The position numbers and the translations under genes were made by a program. DNA of 64,000 bases from Xanthomonas campestris pv. phormiicola. Lineage in GTDB: Bacteria > Pseudomonadota > Gammaproteobacteria > Xanthomonadales > Xanthomonadaceae. Shown here piece after piece: positions 48,094 to 57,349 of this stretch (positions are counted from its first letter, which is position 1; every line of letters begins with the position of its first letter). The stretch spans positions 3,671,001 through 3,735,000 of the forward strand of contig CP102593.1 in NCBI GenBank assembly GCA_025666215.1, in the 5' to 3' direction. The notes beneath the pieces were generated by a model that searched no databases, was not told where the DNA came from, and worked only from the letters and a program-made list of their open reading frames with translations.

Positions 48094-48147
48094 TGATATA
48101 TGAAAACAAATATCCATAGTCAGATATTTGTTATTTTTCATGTATCA
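48094..48147. promoter_or_regulatory. Long inverted repeat in the SDR/dehydratase promoter
   Basis: The left arm contains ATATGAAAACAAATATC (48098-48114) and the right arm, read on the other strand, ATGAAAAATAACAAATATC (48123-48141). Outer ends TGATA and TATCA also pair. The arms differ by a 4-base gap and are separated by 8 bases. The region is the most AT-rich stretch nearby. The motif recurs at 46051-46066. It is a probable operator for a dimeric or tetrameric regulator controlling both genes. Confidence 0.7.
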
Positions 48148-48239
48148 ATATGCCCGCTAGCATCGCCGACGTAAAGCACCCCGGGCGACGCCGCGCAGGC
48201 ACCGATCCGGGCCGATCAGGTCTCGAGGATTCCGCCAGC

Positions 48240-49964
48240 ATGGGCTCACCCACCAAACCGGTCCGCCGCAGCCAGGCGTGGTTCGGTCGCGAAGGCAAGC
48301 AGGGTTTCTACTACCGCAGCTGGCTCAAGAGCGCGGGCCACCCGCACGACATGTTCGACGGGCGCCCGGTGATCGGCATCTGCAACACCTGGTCGGAGCT
48401 GACTCCGTGCAACGGCCACCTGCGCGAGCTGGCCGAGCACGTCAAACGCGGCGTCTACGAGGCCGGCGGCTTCCCGCTGGAATTCCCGGTGATGTCGCTG
48501 GGCGAGACGCAGATGCTGCCCACCGCGATGCTGTTCCGCAATCTGGCCAGCATGGACGTGGAGGAATCGATCCGCGCCAATCCGCTCGACGGCGTGGTGC
48601 TGCTGATGGGCTGCGACAAGACCACCCCGTCGCTGCTGATGGGCGCGGCCAGCGTGGACCTGCCGACGATCGGTTTATCCGGCGGCCCGTCGCTGTCCGG
48701 CAACTGGCGCGGGCAGCCGCTGGGCTCGGGCACCGGGGTGATCCAGATGTCGGAGATGGTCCGCGCCGGCACCTTGAGCCAGGAAGACTTCGTCGAGGCC
48801 GAGGCCTGCATGCAGCGCTCCAAGGGCAGCTGCATGACCATGGGCACCGCCTCGACGATGGCCAGCATGGTCGAGGCGCTGGGCATCTCGCTGCCGGAAA
48901 ACGCGGCGATTCCCGCGGTCGATGCACGCCGCGCGCGGCTGGCCCGGCTCAGCGGCCGGCGCATCGTGCAGATGGTCGAGGAAGACCTGCGCATCTCGCA
49001 GGTGCTGACCCGGTCCGCGTTCGCGAACGCGATCAAGGTCAACGCGGCGATCGGCGGCTCCACCAATGCGGTGATCCACCTGCTGGCCATCGCCGGGCGC
49101 CTGGGCGTGCCGCTGAGCCTGGACGACTGGGACCAGTTGGGGTCGCGGTTGCCGTGCCTGGTGAACCTGAAACCGTCCGGCCAGTACCTGATGGAAGATT
49201 TCTACTACGCCGGCGGCTTGCCGGCGGTGATGCGCGAACTCGGCGCCGAGCTGGAGCTGGACGCGCGCACCGTCAACGGCCGCACCCTCGGCGAGAACGT
49301 GGCCGACGCGCCGTGCTGGAACCGCGAGGTGATCCATGCACTGGACACCCCGTTCCGCGAACAGGCCGGCATCGCCGTGCTGCGCGGCAACCTGGCCCCG
49401 GACGGCGCGGTGATCAAGCCCTCCGCCGCCTCGCCGCACCTGCTGCGGCACCGCGGCCGCGCGGTGGTGTTCGAAAGCATCGAGGACATGAAGGCACGCA
49501 TCGACGACGAAGCGCTGGACATCGATGCCGACTGCATCATGGTGCTGAAGAACTGCGGCCCGCGCGGCTACCCGGGCATGGCCGAGGTCGGCAACATGCC
49601 GCTGCCGCCGAAACTGCTGCGCGCCGGCGTCACCGACATGGTGCGCATCTCCGACGCGCGCATGAGCGGCACCGCCTACGGCACCGTGGTCCTGCACGCC
49701 TCGCCCGAAGCCGCGACCGGCGGCACCCTGGCGCTGGTGCGCGACGGCGACATCATCGAACTGGATGTGCCCGGGCGCTCGCTGCACCTGGAGGTCAGCG
49801 ACGAGGAACTGCTGCGCCGGCGCAGCGAATGGACGCCGCTGCCGACGCCGCTGCGCGGCTGGAGCAAGCTGTACGTGGAGCACGTGCAGCAGGCGCACCT
49901 GGGCGCCGACCTGGATTTCCTGGTCGGCGGCAGCGGCGCCGACGTGGCGCGCGATTCGCATTAG
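48240..49964 (+). CDS. IlvD/Edd family dehydratase, probable L-arabinonate dehydratase
   Basis: About 574 residues from ATG 48240 (MGSPTKPVRRSQAWFGREGK). Iron-sulphur cysteines are Cys57 or Cys48 in CNTWSELTPC, Cys125 in MGCDKTTP and Cys198 in KGSCMTMG. The C-terminal domain has ISDARMSGTAYG, the conserved family block. Related enzymes remove water from L-arabinonate, D-xylonate, D-galactonate or L-fuconate. The combination with an AraD1-like gene and arabinofuranosidases favours L-arabinonate, but the substrate is inferred. Confidence 0.88.
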   Translation: MGSPTKPVRRSQAWFGREGKQGFYYRSWLKSAGHPHDMFDGRPVIGICNTWSELTPCNGHLRELAEHVKRGVYEAGGFPLEFPVMSLGETQMLPTAMLFRNLASMDVEESIRANPLDGVVLLMGCDKTTPSLLMGAASVDLPTIGLSGGPSLSGNWRGQPLGSGTGVIQMSEMVRAGTLSQEDFVEAEACMQRSKGSCMTMGTASTMASMVEALGISLPENAAIPAVDARRARLARLSGRRIVQMVEEDLRISQVLTRSAFANAIKVNAAIGGSTNAVIHLLAIAGRLGVPLSLDDWDQLGSRLPCLVNLKPSGQYLMEDFYYAGGLPAVMRELGAELELDARTVNGRTLGENVADAPCWNREVIHALDTPFREQAGIAVLRGNLAPDGAVIKPSAASPHLLRHRGRAVVFESIEDMKARIDDEALDIDADCIMVLKNCGPRGYPGMAEVGNMPLPPKLLRAGVTDMVRISDARMSGTAYGTVVLHASPEAATGGTLALVRDGDIIELDVPGRSLHLEVSDEELLRRRSEWTPLPTPLRGWSKLYVEHVQQAHLGADLDFLVGGSGADVARDSH

Positions 49965-50583
49965 GCGCTTCGACTCCGGCAGTTGCAGCCGGCAGCGTAG
50001 TGCGCCGGTGCGTTTGCAGCCGACGCGACGTTGTGCGACGGGCCTTGCCGGGAGCTGATGACCCACATCACGCATCCAGCGTAGCAATCCGACAGGGCAG
50101 CGGTGGTGTGTGGACGGCGGCGCAGAGCCATCGCGGCCCCAGGGCGACCAGGTCGAAGCGCCGGTTCAAGCGATGGCAGAACCCGCTGAGGTAGCGTTGC
50201 AGGCACTTCGGGCGCAAGGCGTGATAGGTGCCATGCAAGGCGTTCTCGATGTTGCCCAGCAAGCTGTTGCCCCGCGGATAACAGAACCCTTGCGGCCAGC
50301 GCTGTTCAAATACGGCTTGCCGGCATTGCGCTTCGCTGCCATGCCATAGGACTGCAGGAACGCCGGCAGGCGCATGCCTGCCTGGAACCGGATCAGGTTC
50401 TTCTTGGCCGTCGTCGCATCGCCTCTGTCGAATCAGCGGCTTGCATTGCAGCATCGGTTGGTTGCCCCTGGATCAAGGGATGCGACCGATCGGGAATCAG
50501 CTCACCGCAAGCGGCGCATGCGCGCCAATGCATCGGCAACGGCCGGGTCGCAGGACCCGGCCGTTGCGGGATCGCGCCGCAGA
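49965..50583. other. Intergenic region with transposase remains
   Basis: About 620 bases between the dehydratase gene and the DUF805 gene. The middle holds an IS1595-type transposase remnant (50068-50415). The remainder shows no gene and no clear insertion-sequence ends. Confidence 0.5.
50068..50415 (-). pseudogene. IS1595-type transposase remnant, frameshifted, internally deleted
   Basis: The minus strand encodes, in two frames, KNLIRFQAGMRLPAFLQSYG and then SEAQCRQAVFEQRWPQGFCYP, the usual IS1595 N-terminus, with a 2-base frameshift after the first block. It continues straight into LLGNIENALHGTYHALRPK and YLSGFCHRLNRRFDL, which are the C-terminal end of the same family. The middle, with the catalytic DDE-like core (about 170 residues in intact copies), is gone. 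No gene function remains. Confidence 0.8.
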
Positions 50584-50970
50584 TCAGGCCTGCTTCGGAT
50601 CCGGACCGTAGGCGTTGGCGCCCCTGATCCCTTCCATGCACATGAAGACGAGGATCACCACGCCGCCCAGCCAGGGGATCAGGCCCAGCAGCACGTACCA
50701 GCCGGACTTGCCCTGGTCGTGGAAGCGGCGCACCTGCACCGCGATCGACGGCACCAGCACCGCGAGCGAATACAGGCCCAGCAGCACGACCGCCACCAGC
50801 GACAGCGCGCCGGTACCGTTCTGGCCGCCGACGCCGCCGCCAATCCCCATCAACACCATCAGCACGGTGATCACCACGATGTTCAACAGCGTGAACATCC
50901 AGTACTCCTTGCGCCGCGAACGCCCGGAAAAATCCGCGTAGCGCTTGAGCGGCATCAACATCCATTCCAT
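50584..50970 (-). CDS. DUF805 inner membrane protein
   Basis: About 128 residues. It begins MEWMLMPLKRYADFSGRSRRKEYWMFTL, the DUF805 signature, and has four membrane helices, with AVQVRRFHDQGKSGWYVLLGLIPW between the last two. The family is common and of unknown function. GGGAAA precedes the start. The next gene upstream is radA, 84 bases away on the same strand, so co-transcription is possible. Confidence 0.9.
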   Translation of the reverse strand: MEWMLMPLKRYADFSGRSRRKEYWMFTLLNIVVITVLMVLMGIGGGVGGQNGTGALSLVAVVLLGLYSLAVLVPSIAVQVRRFHDQGKSGWYVLLGLIPWLGGVVILVFMCMEGIRGANAYGPDPKQA

Positions 50971-51054
50971 TGTGTTTCCCTTTATTTCGAACCGCTGCCT
51001 CACTGCAGCGGGCGGCATGGTGGCATAAACTCCGCCGCAGGGAAACGCTTTCAG

Positions 51055-52440
51055 CTACTCGCTCGCCGCCTCCAGCGCCTGCGCCAGGCGCTCCACCGCG
51101 ATCACCTCCATGCCCTTGACCACGCCGGTCTTGGGCGCATTGGCCTTGGGCACGATGGCGCGCTTGAAGCCGTGCGTGGCCGCTTCGCGCAGCCGGTCCT
51201 CGCCGTTGGGCACCGGGCGGATCTCGCCGGACAGGCCGACCTCGCCGAAGGCGATGGTCTTCTCCGCCAGCGGCCGGTCGCGCAGCGAGGACAGCACCGC
51301 CAGCAGCACCGGCAGGTCGGCCGCGGTCTCCTGCACGCGGATGCCGCCGACCACGTTGACGAACACGTCCTGGTCGCCGACCACGATGCCGCCGTGCCGA
51401 TGCAGCACCGCCAGCAGCATCGCCAGGCGGTTCTGCTCCAGGCCCACCGCCACCCGCCGCGGATTGGACAGCGGCGAGGCATCGACCAGCGCCTGCACTT
51501 CCACCATCAGCGGCCGCGTGCCTTCGCGCGTCACCATCACGCAGCTGCCGGGCTGGTTGGCGCTGCTGCCGGACAGGAAGATCGCCGACGGGTTGGACAC
51601 TTCCTTCAGTCCCTTCTCGCCCATCGCGAACACGCCCAGCTCGTTGACCGCGCCGAAGCGGTTCTTGAACGCGCGCAGCAGGCGGAAACGGCTGCCGCTC
51701 TCGCCTTCGAAATACAGCACCGCATCGACCATGTGCTCGAGCACGCGCGGCCCGGCGATGCCGCCTTCCTTGGTCACGTGGCCGACCAGGAACACCGCGG
51801 TGCCGGTCTCCTTGGCGTAGCGCACCAGCCGCGCCGCGCTCTCGCGCACCTGGCTGACCGAACCGGGCGCGGCGGTCAGCGACTCGGTCCACAGGGTCTG
51901 CACCGAGTCGGCCACGATCAGCCTGGGCCGCGCCGCGCTGGCGTGCTGCAGGATCTGTTCGATGCCGGTCTCGGCCAGCGCGTTGAGGCCGTCCAGCGGC
52001 AGATCCAGGCGCACCGCGCGGCCGGCGACCTGGGCCAGCGACTCCTCGCCGGTCACGTACAGCACCGGCAGCGTGCCGGCCATCTTCGCCAGCGCCTGCA
52101 GCAGCAGCGTCGACTTGCCGATGCCCGGGTCGCCGCCGATCAGCACCACCGCGCCTTCGACCAGGCCGCCGCCGAGCACCCGGTCGAACTCGCCGATGCC
52201 GGTGGACACGCGCGCCTGGTCGCGATGCTCCACGTCCTTGAGCGCGGTGATCTTCGGCGTCTCGGCCTTGCCGGCCCAGCCGCTGCGCCGCGCCGCGGCC
52301 GGCGCCTTGGCCGCCGACGCGCTTTCCAGCACGATCTCGCTCAGCGAATTCCACGCCCCGCACTCGGTGCACTGGCCTTGCCATTTGCTGTATTCGGCGC
52401 CGCAGTCGCCGCAGACATAGGCCGTTTTCGCCTTCGCCAT
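51055..52440 (-). CDS. radA: DNA repair protein RadA
   Basis: A 461-residue RadA (Sms). The N-terminal zinc finger has Cys10, Cys13, Cys24 and Cys27 (CGDCGAEYSKWQGQCTECG). The RecA-like core has GGDPGIGKST (102-111) and the RadA motif KNRFGAVNELGVF. The C-terminal Lon-like domain starts near residue 300. RadA helps branch migration in recombinational repair. Usual length and no changes in key residues. Confidence 0.98.
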   Translation of the reverse strand: MAKAKTAYVCGDCGAEYSKWQGQCTECGAWNSLSEIVLESASAAKAPAAARRSGWAGKAETPKITALKDVEHRDQARVSTGIGEFDRVLGGGLVEGAVVLIGGDPGIGKSTLLLQALAKMAGTLPVLYVTGEESLAQVAGRAVRLDLPLDGLNALAETGIEQILQHASAARPRLIVADSVQTLWTESLTAAPGSVSQVRESAARLVRYAKETGTAVFLVGHVTKEGGIAGPRVLEHMVDAVLYFEGESGSRFRLLRAFKNRFGAVNELGVFAMGEKGLKEVSNPSAIFLSGSSANQPGSCVMVTREGTRPLMVEVQALVDASPLSNPRRVAVGLEQNRLAMLLAVLHRHGGIVVGDQDVFVNVVGGIRVQETAADLPVLLAVLSSLRDRPLAEKTIAFGEVGLSGEIRPVPNGEDRLREAATHGFKRAIVPKANAPKTGVVKGMEVIAVERLAQALEAASE

Positions 52441-52638
52441 CTCGTTCTTGCCCGCTGACAGAATGCGCCAGCATAGTGGCTGGCGGTCTCAAGGTCCGCG
52501 ACCGTGCACGGGAGCGGCGGACCGATGCCGCGCCCGTGCATTCGTCCCGCTCCTACAGGGGCGAACGAGGGCTGCACGCGTTGCCGCGTTGCCCCCGCAC
52601 GCAGCGGCCCATCGCCATGGACCGCCCCCGTTCCCCGC

Positions 52639-54528
52639 TCAGCGCGCCTTGTACAGCTCGCTCAGCCGGTCCGGCTTGCCGGCGATGCGTTCCAGGTGCG
52701 GATACTGCAGGCCACCGTGGTAGGCGATGCGCAGCGTGTCGTAACGGTTGCCGCGCTTGACCAGCAACTCGATCGGCGCGGTGCCGCCCTTGGCCGCGGT
52801 GATCGCCTCCTTGATCGTGTCGGCGCTGTACTCGCGGCCGTTGACCGCGACCACGCTGTTGCCGGCGATGATGCCGGCGTCGAACGCCGGACCGTCCCAC
52901 AGCACGTCCTGCACGCGGCCCTTCTCGTCCAGGCTCAGGCCCAGCGAATAGGTCAGGCCGACGCCCTTCTTGGTCGCCTCGTAGGTCTTGATCGCCTCGT
53001 TCGGCTGGTCGCTGTAGACCAGCTTCCAGCCGCTGGCCTCGATGCCGCCGAGCAGCGAGCCGTGGCCATCGACGCGGCTGCGCAGGAACGTCGCCCAGTC
53101 ATAGCTGGCCACGCCATCGAGCGTGGCGACGATGTCGTCGAAGGTATACGGATTCACGTCCCAGGCGCCGTCGTGCATGCCGAAGAAGGCCTTGGCGAAA
53201 TCGTCGATCGAGCGCTTGTTGCCGCTGAGCTCGCGCAGCTTGGCATCCGTCTCCAGCCACAGCATCTGCCCGCCGGAATAGTAGTCCTCGCTCATCTGGT
53301 AGCTGCGGTAGGCGCGCGGCCGGCGCATCGACATGGTCGGATCGTTGGTGGTGTCCTGCAGCGCGCGCCAGGCCAGGCCGGGGCGGCCGCGCTGGTAGGT
53401 GGCGGCGACGTCGGCGAGCGCGTCGCGGGCCTGGTTCTGCGTCCACAGGCCGGAGCGCGCCGACAGCACTTCGCCCCAGAACTGGGTCTGGCCTTCGTAC
53501 AGCCACAGCAGGCTGTCGCCCATCGGCACATTGAAGTTCGGCGTGGCCAGGTCGGCGCCGCGGCGGTACTTGCCGTTCCAGGAATGGTTGAACTCGTGCG
53601 GCAGCAGGTCGCGCCGGTCCCAGCTCTTGTCCCACTCGGTGAAGTAGTTGAGCGGGCCGCTGTTCTCGCTGGAGCGGTGATGCTCCAGGCCGATGCCGCC
53701 GAGCTTTTCGGTCAAGGCCAGCAGGAACTCGTAGTGGTCGAAATGGCGCGCGCCGTACAGCTTGTCCATCTGCTGCACCAGCGCCGCGTGCGCCTTGATC
53801 TGCTCGGGCTTGGCCTCCAGCGACTTGGCCTCGTCGGCGAACACGTTCAGGTACACCGGCGCCCTGCCGCCGGCGTCCAGCGCGATGCGCTTGTAGTATT
53901 TGCCGGCGAACATCGGCGAATCGACCAGGTCGTCGAAGTCGATCGGCTTGAAGGTCACGGTGTCGCCGACCCGCGTGGCGGTCTCCAGCGCGGTGGCGTA
54001 GCTCCAGCCCGGCGGCAGGGTCACGCTGGCCTGCGCCTTGATGTTGCGCGCGTAGGGGCCGGCCGGGTACAGCGCGGTGGTGTTCCACTGCAGGTTGAGC
54101 AGCTCCGGGGTCATCATCACCCGGCCCTGGCCGTCGCCCTGCGCGGACAGAAACTGGAACTCGGCGACGATCTCGCTGGCGCCCTGCGGCACCTCGACCT
54201 TGAACGCGTACACGTCGAACTGGTCGCGCTTCCACGGCAACACCTGGCCGTTGGCCTTGATCACCAGCCCGGCCAGCTTGTCGATCGGCCCGGTCGGCGA
54301 ATGGTTGCCGGGGATCCACTGCGGATACAGCAGGGTCATCGGCCCCGGCGTGGCCGGAATCGTGGTGCGTACGCGGAAGATGCGGTGCGCCAGATCGGTG
54401 GCATCGACATCGATCTTCAGCGTGCCGGCGAACGGCACGTCCTGCGGCGGCGCGGTCTGCGCCGAGGCCTGGAAGGCGGCAGTGGCGGCCAGCAGCAGCG
54501 GCGCCATCCAGGCGGTGGACTTGTTCAT
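52639..54528 (-). CDS. Exported M61 glycyl aminopeptidase-like protease with PDZ
   Basis: About 629 residues, with a signal peptide (MNKSTAWMAPLLLAATAAFQASA) and TGGAGA just before the ATG. The N-terminal beta-sandwich is followed by the zinc motif HEFNHSWNGK (His311, Glu312, His315), the glutamate ligand in LLWLYEGQTQFWGE, and a C-terminal PDZ domain (about 520-600). M61 enzymes are gluzincin aminopeptidases in the periplasm, some preferring Gly or Ala. It lies between radA and a MarR gene without an operon partner. Confidence 0.93.
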   Translation of the reverse strand: MNKSTAWMAPLLLAATAAFQASAQTAPPQDVPFAGTLKIDVDATDLAHRIFRVRTTIPATPGPMTLLYPQWIPGNHSPTGPIDKLAGLVIKANGQVLPWKRDQFDVYAFKVEVPQGASEIVAEFQFLSAQGDGQGRVMMTPELLNLQWNTTALYPAGPYARNIKAQASVTLPPGWSYATALETATRVGDTVTFKPIDFDDLVDSPMFAGKYYKRIALDAGGRAPVYLNVFADEAKSLEAKPEQIKAHAALVQQMDKLYGARHFDHYEFLLALTEKLGGIGLEHHRSSENSGPLNYFTEWDKSWDRRDLLPHEFNHSWNGKYRRGADLATPNFNVPMGDSLLWLYEGQTQFWGEVLSARSGLWTQNQARDALADVAATYQRGRPGLAWRALQDTTNDPTMSMRRPRAYRSYQMSEDYYSGGQMLWLETDAKLRELSGNKRSIDDFAKAFFGMHDGAWDVNPYTFDDIVATLDGVASYDWATFLRSRVDGHGSLLGGIEASGWKLVYSDQPNEAIKTYEATKKGVGLTYSLGLSLDEKGRVQDVLWDGPAFDAGIIAGNSVVAVNGREYSADTIKEAITAAKGGTAPIELLVKRGNRYDTLRIAYHGGLQYPHLERIAGKPDRLSELYKAR

Positions 54529-54815
54529 GGGGTCTCCAGTGGGGGTACGGCGGACGGGCAACTCCTGATCCTATGCCGGTGGCGGCGTGGCGCTCTATGC
54601 CATTGGTCATGCATCGGTGCCATCGGCGCCCTCGATACCAACGCGTGCACGCCTTGCCGTGTCGGCCATCCATCGCTGCCGCCAGCGCCGCGATCGTCCG
54701 GCGAGAGGAGCGCGCGCTGGCGTATCGGCGCGCGGATCGTGCCGGCACGCTGCCGGTCAGGCGCACGTGCGTGCAGCCTCCAGCGCACGCCGCGCGATGG
54801 CGCTTCAAGGCCGCT

Positions 54816-55250
54816 TCAAGCGCGATTGAACTTCCCGAGCAGCGCCACCAGTTGCGCCAGCTCGACATCGTCCCAGTGCGCCAGCCGCGCCAGGAACATC
54901 TCGGCCTTGACCGCATCGGCGGCCTGCAGGCGCCGGTCGCCCGCGGCGGTCAGGCGGTATACCGTGCCGCGACCGTCGTGCGGATCGGCCATCGCCTCCA
55001 CCAACCGGTGTTCGCTCAGCGACTTCGCCAGCCGGCTGACCGCGCTCTTGTCCATGCCGAGCAGCTCGGCCAGGCGCCCGGCCTTGCTGGGACCATGCCG
55101 CGCGAGCGCGGCGGCCAGCTGATACGCGGCGGGCTGCAGCGCGGGATGGAAACGCGCGGCCGACGCGGCCATGACCGCGCGCGATGCCGCCAGCAAGGCG
55201 CTCAGTTCGCCGCCCAACTCCCCGACCAGTGCCGCATGACGTCTGCCCAT
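54816..55250 (-). CDS. MarR family transcriptional regulator
   Basis: About 144 residues from ATG 55250, with GGAG 6 bases before it; a longer version starts at 55280. The winged HTH has GRLAELLGMDKSAVSRLAKSL and the wing DPHDGRGTVYRLTAAGDRRL. MarR dimers typically repress a divergent gene and are released by phenolic or oxidised ligands. The divergent gene is a short-chain dehydrogenase, and a perfect 16-bp palindrome lies between them. Confidence 0.92.
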   Translation of the reverse strand: MGRRHAALVGELGGELSALLAASRAVMAASAARFHPALQPAAYQLAAALARHGPSKAGRLAELLGMDKSAVSRLAKSLSEHRLVEAMADPHDGRGTVYRLTAAGDRRLQAADAVKAEMFLARLAHWDDVELAQLVALLGKFNRA

Positions 55251-55306
55251 GTGTTCTCCGCATGCATCAAAAGTGCGCATGGACAGCGCGCGGCTTTCGT
55301 GATTTA

Positions 55307-55322
55307 GTTGATATATATCAAC
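55307..55322. promoter_or_regulatory. Palindromic operator of the MarR/SDR pair
   Basis: GTTGATATATATCAAC is a perfect 16-bp palindrome in the 88-base gap. Its core TTGATATATATCAA resembles many MarR operators. It lies 16 bases before the SDR start and about 57 from the MarR start, so it would block both. Confidence 0.78.
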
Positions 55323-55338
55323 CAAATCATGCCACACC

Positions 55339-56223
55339 ATGCTCACCCTTCCCACGATCCTCATCACCGGCGCGACCGACGGCATCGGCCAGCTGGCGGC
55401 CCTGGCGCTGGCACGCCGCGGGGCGCGCCTGGTGCTCACCGCACGCAGCCAGGTCAAGGCGGACAGGACCCGCGCCGCGATCCTGGCCGTCGCTCCCGCC
55501 ACGCCGGTCGATGTGCATTATGTGGATTTTTCGGATCTTTCGGCGGTCGCGGCGACCGGCAAGGCGATCGCCAGGCAGCATCCGCGCATCGACGTGCTGA
55601 TCAACAACGCAGGACTGCATGCCTTCCGGCAGCGCGTCAGCATGGACGGCTATGCGGAAATGATCGCGGTCAACTACTTCGCCCCGTGGCTGCTGACCCA
55701 TGTCCTGCAGGAAACCCTGCTGCATTCCGCGCCGTCGCGCATCGTCACGGTCGGGTCGGAGGCCTCCCGCCATAGCGGCCGCCTCGCCATCGAACGCGAC
55801 CTGCTCGACATCGCCGCCTTCGGCGTACGCGGATCCTCGCGGATCTATGGCCGCAGCAAGCTGCTGGACATCATGTTTTCCCTGGAATTGGCGCGCCGGC
55901 TTCGCGGCAGCGGGGTGACGGTGAACTGCCTGTGCCCCGGTTTCAACGTCACCGGCCTCGGCCGGGAATTGGGCTTGGCACGGCCGCTGGCCAGGCTGCT
56001 GCGATGGTTCGACATCGGCAACCCCCGCCATGGCGCCGACGGCATCGTGCGGCTTGCGGTCGATCCGGTTTTCGGCCGCCAGAGCGGTGCCTACGTGTCG
56101 GCCAGGCATGCCCGCGCGCTGACCCCGTGGGGACCGGCAAACAGCGACGCGGCGAGGCGGCAGTTGTGGGATGCGACCGCCAGCCTGCTTGCCCGGTTCG
56201 TCGCACCCGCCCCTGCGCACTGA
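55339..56223 (+). CDS. Short-chain dehydrogenase/reductase
   Basis: A 294-residue SDR near the retinol dehydrogenase-like group. It has ITGATDGIG (9-17), LINNAG (87-92), the catalytic Ser140 with Tyr170 and Lys174 (YGRSK), and basic residues after beta-2 (TARSQ) that suggest NADPH. The substrate is unknown; reduction of toxic carbonyls would fit MarR control. Confidence 0.9.
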   Translation: MLTLPTILITGATDGIGQLAALALARRGARLVLTARSQVKADRTRAAILAVAPATPVDVHYVDFSDLSAVAATGKAIARQHPRIDVLINNAGLHAFRQRVSMDGYAEMIAVNYFAPWLLTHVLQETLLHSAPSRIVTVGSEASRHSGRLAIERDLLDIAAFGVRGSSRIYGRSKLLDIMFSLELARRLRGSGVTVNCLCPGFNVTGLGRELGLARPLARLLRWFDIGNPRHGADGIVRLAVDPVFGRQSGAYVSARHARALTPWGPANSDAARRQLWDATASLLARFVAPAPAH

Positions 56224-56310
56224 AGGCGCGCATGCGAGCGATGTCGCTCGACCGGCGCACGCCGCGGCGCCACGCGATCGCCGACGAAGACACGCCTGCG
56301 CCGCAACGAA

Positions 56311-56334
56311 GAAGGCCGCCCGGAGGCGGCCTTC
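56311..56334 (-). terminator. Bidirectional hairpin between the SDR gene and cyoD
   Basis: GAAGGCCGCC-CGGA-GGCGGCCTTC is a perfect 10-bp stem with a 4-base loop. The minus strand continues TTCGTTG, a weak T-tract. It lies about 50 bases past the cyoD stop and 90 past the SDR stop. Confidence 0.75.
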
Positions 56335-56384
56335 CTGCGTTCACGCGAACGACGGCATGCGCATGCCGTTGCGCGTGCCCGACC

Positions 56385-56720
56385 TCAATGCATCATGTTG
56401 ACGTTGAGGTTGTGCATGACCCACAGCGAGCCGACCACCACGATGCCGATGATCAGCAGCGAGAACAGGCCCACGTGCACGTTGGAGCGCTGCTCGGCGG
56501 AGCGGTCCATGTGCAGGAAGTAGATCAGGTGCACCAGCATCTGCACCGCGGCCAGCACCGCGATGACGATGACGGTCACGCCCTTGGGGAACGCGCCGCT
56601 CATGACCATGCCGAACGGGATCACGGTGAGGATCACCGCCATCACGAAGCCGATCAGGTAGGACTTCAGGCCGCTGCCGTGCGACTCGGCGTGTGCGTCG
56701 GAAGAAGGGTGGTTGGCCAT
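56385..56720 (-). CDS. cyoD: Cytochrome o ubiquinol oxidase subunit IV
   Basis: About 111 residues with three membrane helices (SYLIGFVMAVILTVIPFGMVM, then VTVIVIAVLAAVQMLVHLIYFLHMD). CyoD supports assembly and stability of the bo3 oxidase. Its ATG overlaps the cyoC stop by one base (TAATG). No cyoE gene follows; haem O synthase must be elsewhere. Confidence 0.96.
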   Translation of the reverse strand: MANHPSSDAHAESHGSGLKSYLIGFVMAVILTVIPFGMVMSGAFPKGVTVIVIAVLAAVQMLVHLIYFLHMDRSAEQRSNVHVGLFSLLIIGIVVVGSLWVMHNLNVNMMH

Positions 56721-57346
56721 TACAGCGCTCCCAGCAGGTAGACGATGGTGAACACGCCGATCCAGATCACGTCCAGGAAGTGCCAGAACAGGCTCAGGCA
56801 CGCCAGGCGGGTGGTGTTGCGCGGGGTCAGGCCGTTCTTGGCGATCTGGATCACCAGCACCGTCATCCACAGCAGGCCGGAGGCCACGTGCAGGCCGTGG
56901 GTGCCGACCAGGGTGAAGAACGCGGACAGGAACGCGCTGCGGCCGGGGCCGGCGCCCTCTTCGATCAGGTGGTGGAACTCGTAGATTTCCATGCCCAAAA
57001 AGCCCAGGCCCAGCGCCGCGGTGACCGCCAGCCAGGCGTACAGGCCGGCCACGCTGCGCTTGTGCGCGGAGATCATCGCCAGGCCGAAGCTCAGGCTGCT
57101 GAACAGCAGCAGGAAGGTTTCCACCAGCACGAACTTCAGGTCGAACAGTTCCTTGGCGGTCGGGCCGTCCACCGTCGCGCCGGCCAGCACCGCGTAGGTC
57201 GCGAACAGGCCGGCGAAGATGAGGCAGTCGCTCATCAGGTAGACCCAGAACCCGAACACGGTGTTGCCGCCGCTGTCGTGGTGGGCGTGGTCGTCGTGGC
57301 CGTCCGCGTGGACGGCGTGGTGGTTGTCGAGCGTCGTGGAGGACAT
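56720..57346 (-). CDS. cyoC: Cytochrome o ubiquinol oxidase subunit III
   Basis: A 208-residue CyoC with five helices. After a histidine/aspartate-rich N-terminus ([15 protein letters not shown]) it reads [24 protein letters not shown], and ends [23 protein letters not shown]. Three bases separate it from cyoB. Subunit III may guide oxygen to the active site. Confidence 0.97.
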   Translation of the reverse strand: MSSTTLDNHHAVHADGHDDHAHHDSGGNTVFGFWVYLMSDCLIFAGLFATYAVLAGATVDGPTAKELFDLKFVLVETFLLLFSSLSFGLAMISAHKRSVAGLYAWLAVTAALGLGFLGMEIYEFHHLIEEGAGPGRSAFLSAFFTLVGTHGLHVASGLLWMTVLVIQIAKNGLTPRNTTRLACLSLFWHFLDVIWIGVFTIVYLLGAL

Positions 57347-57349
57347 GGT

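Noticed and set aside
50068..50454. An intact 128-residue protein gene
   Set aside because: The frame joins the N- and C-terminal ends of an IS1595 transposase with the middle missing, and the true N-terminus is in another frame.
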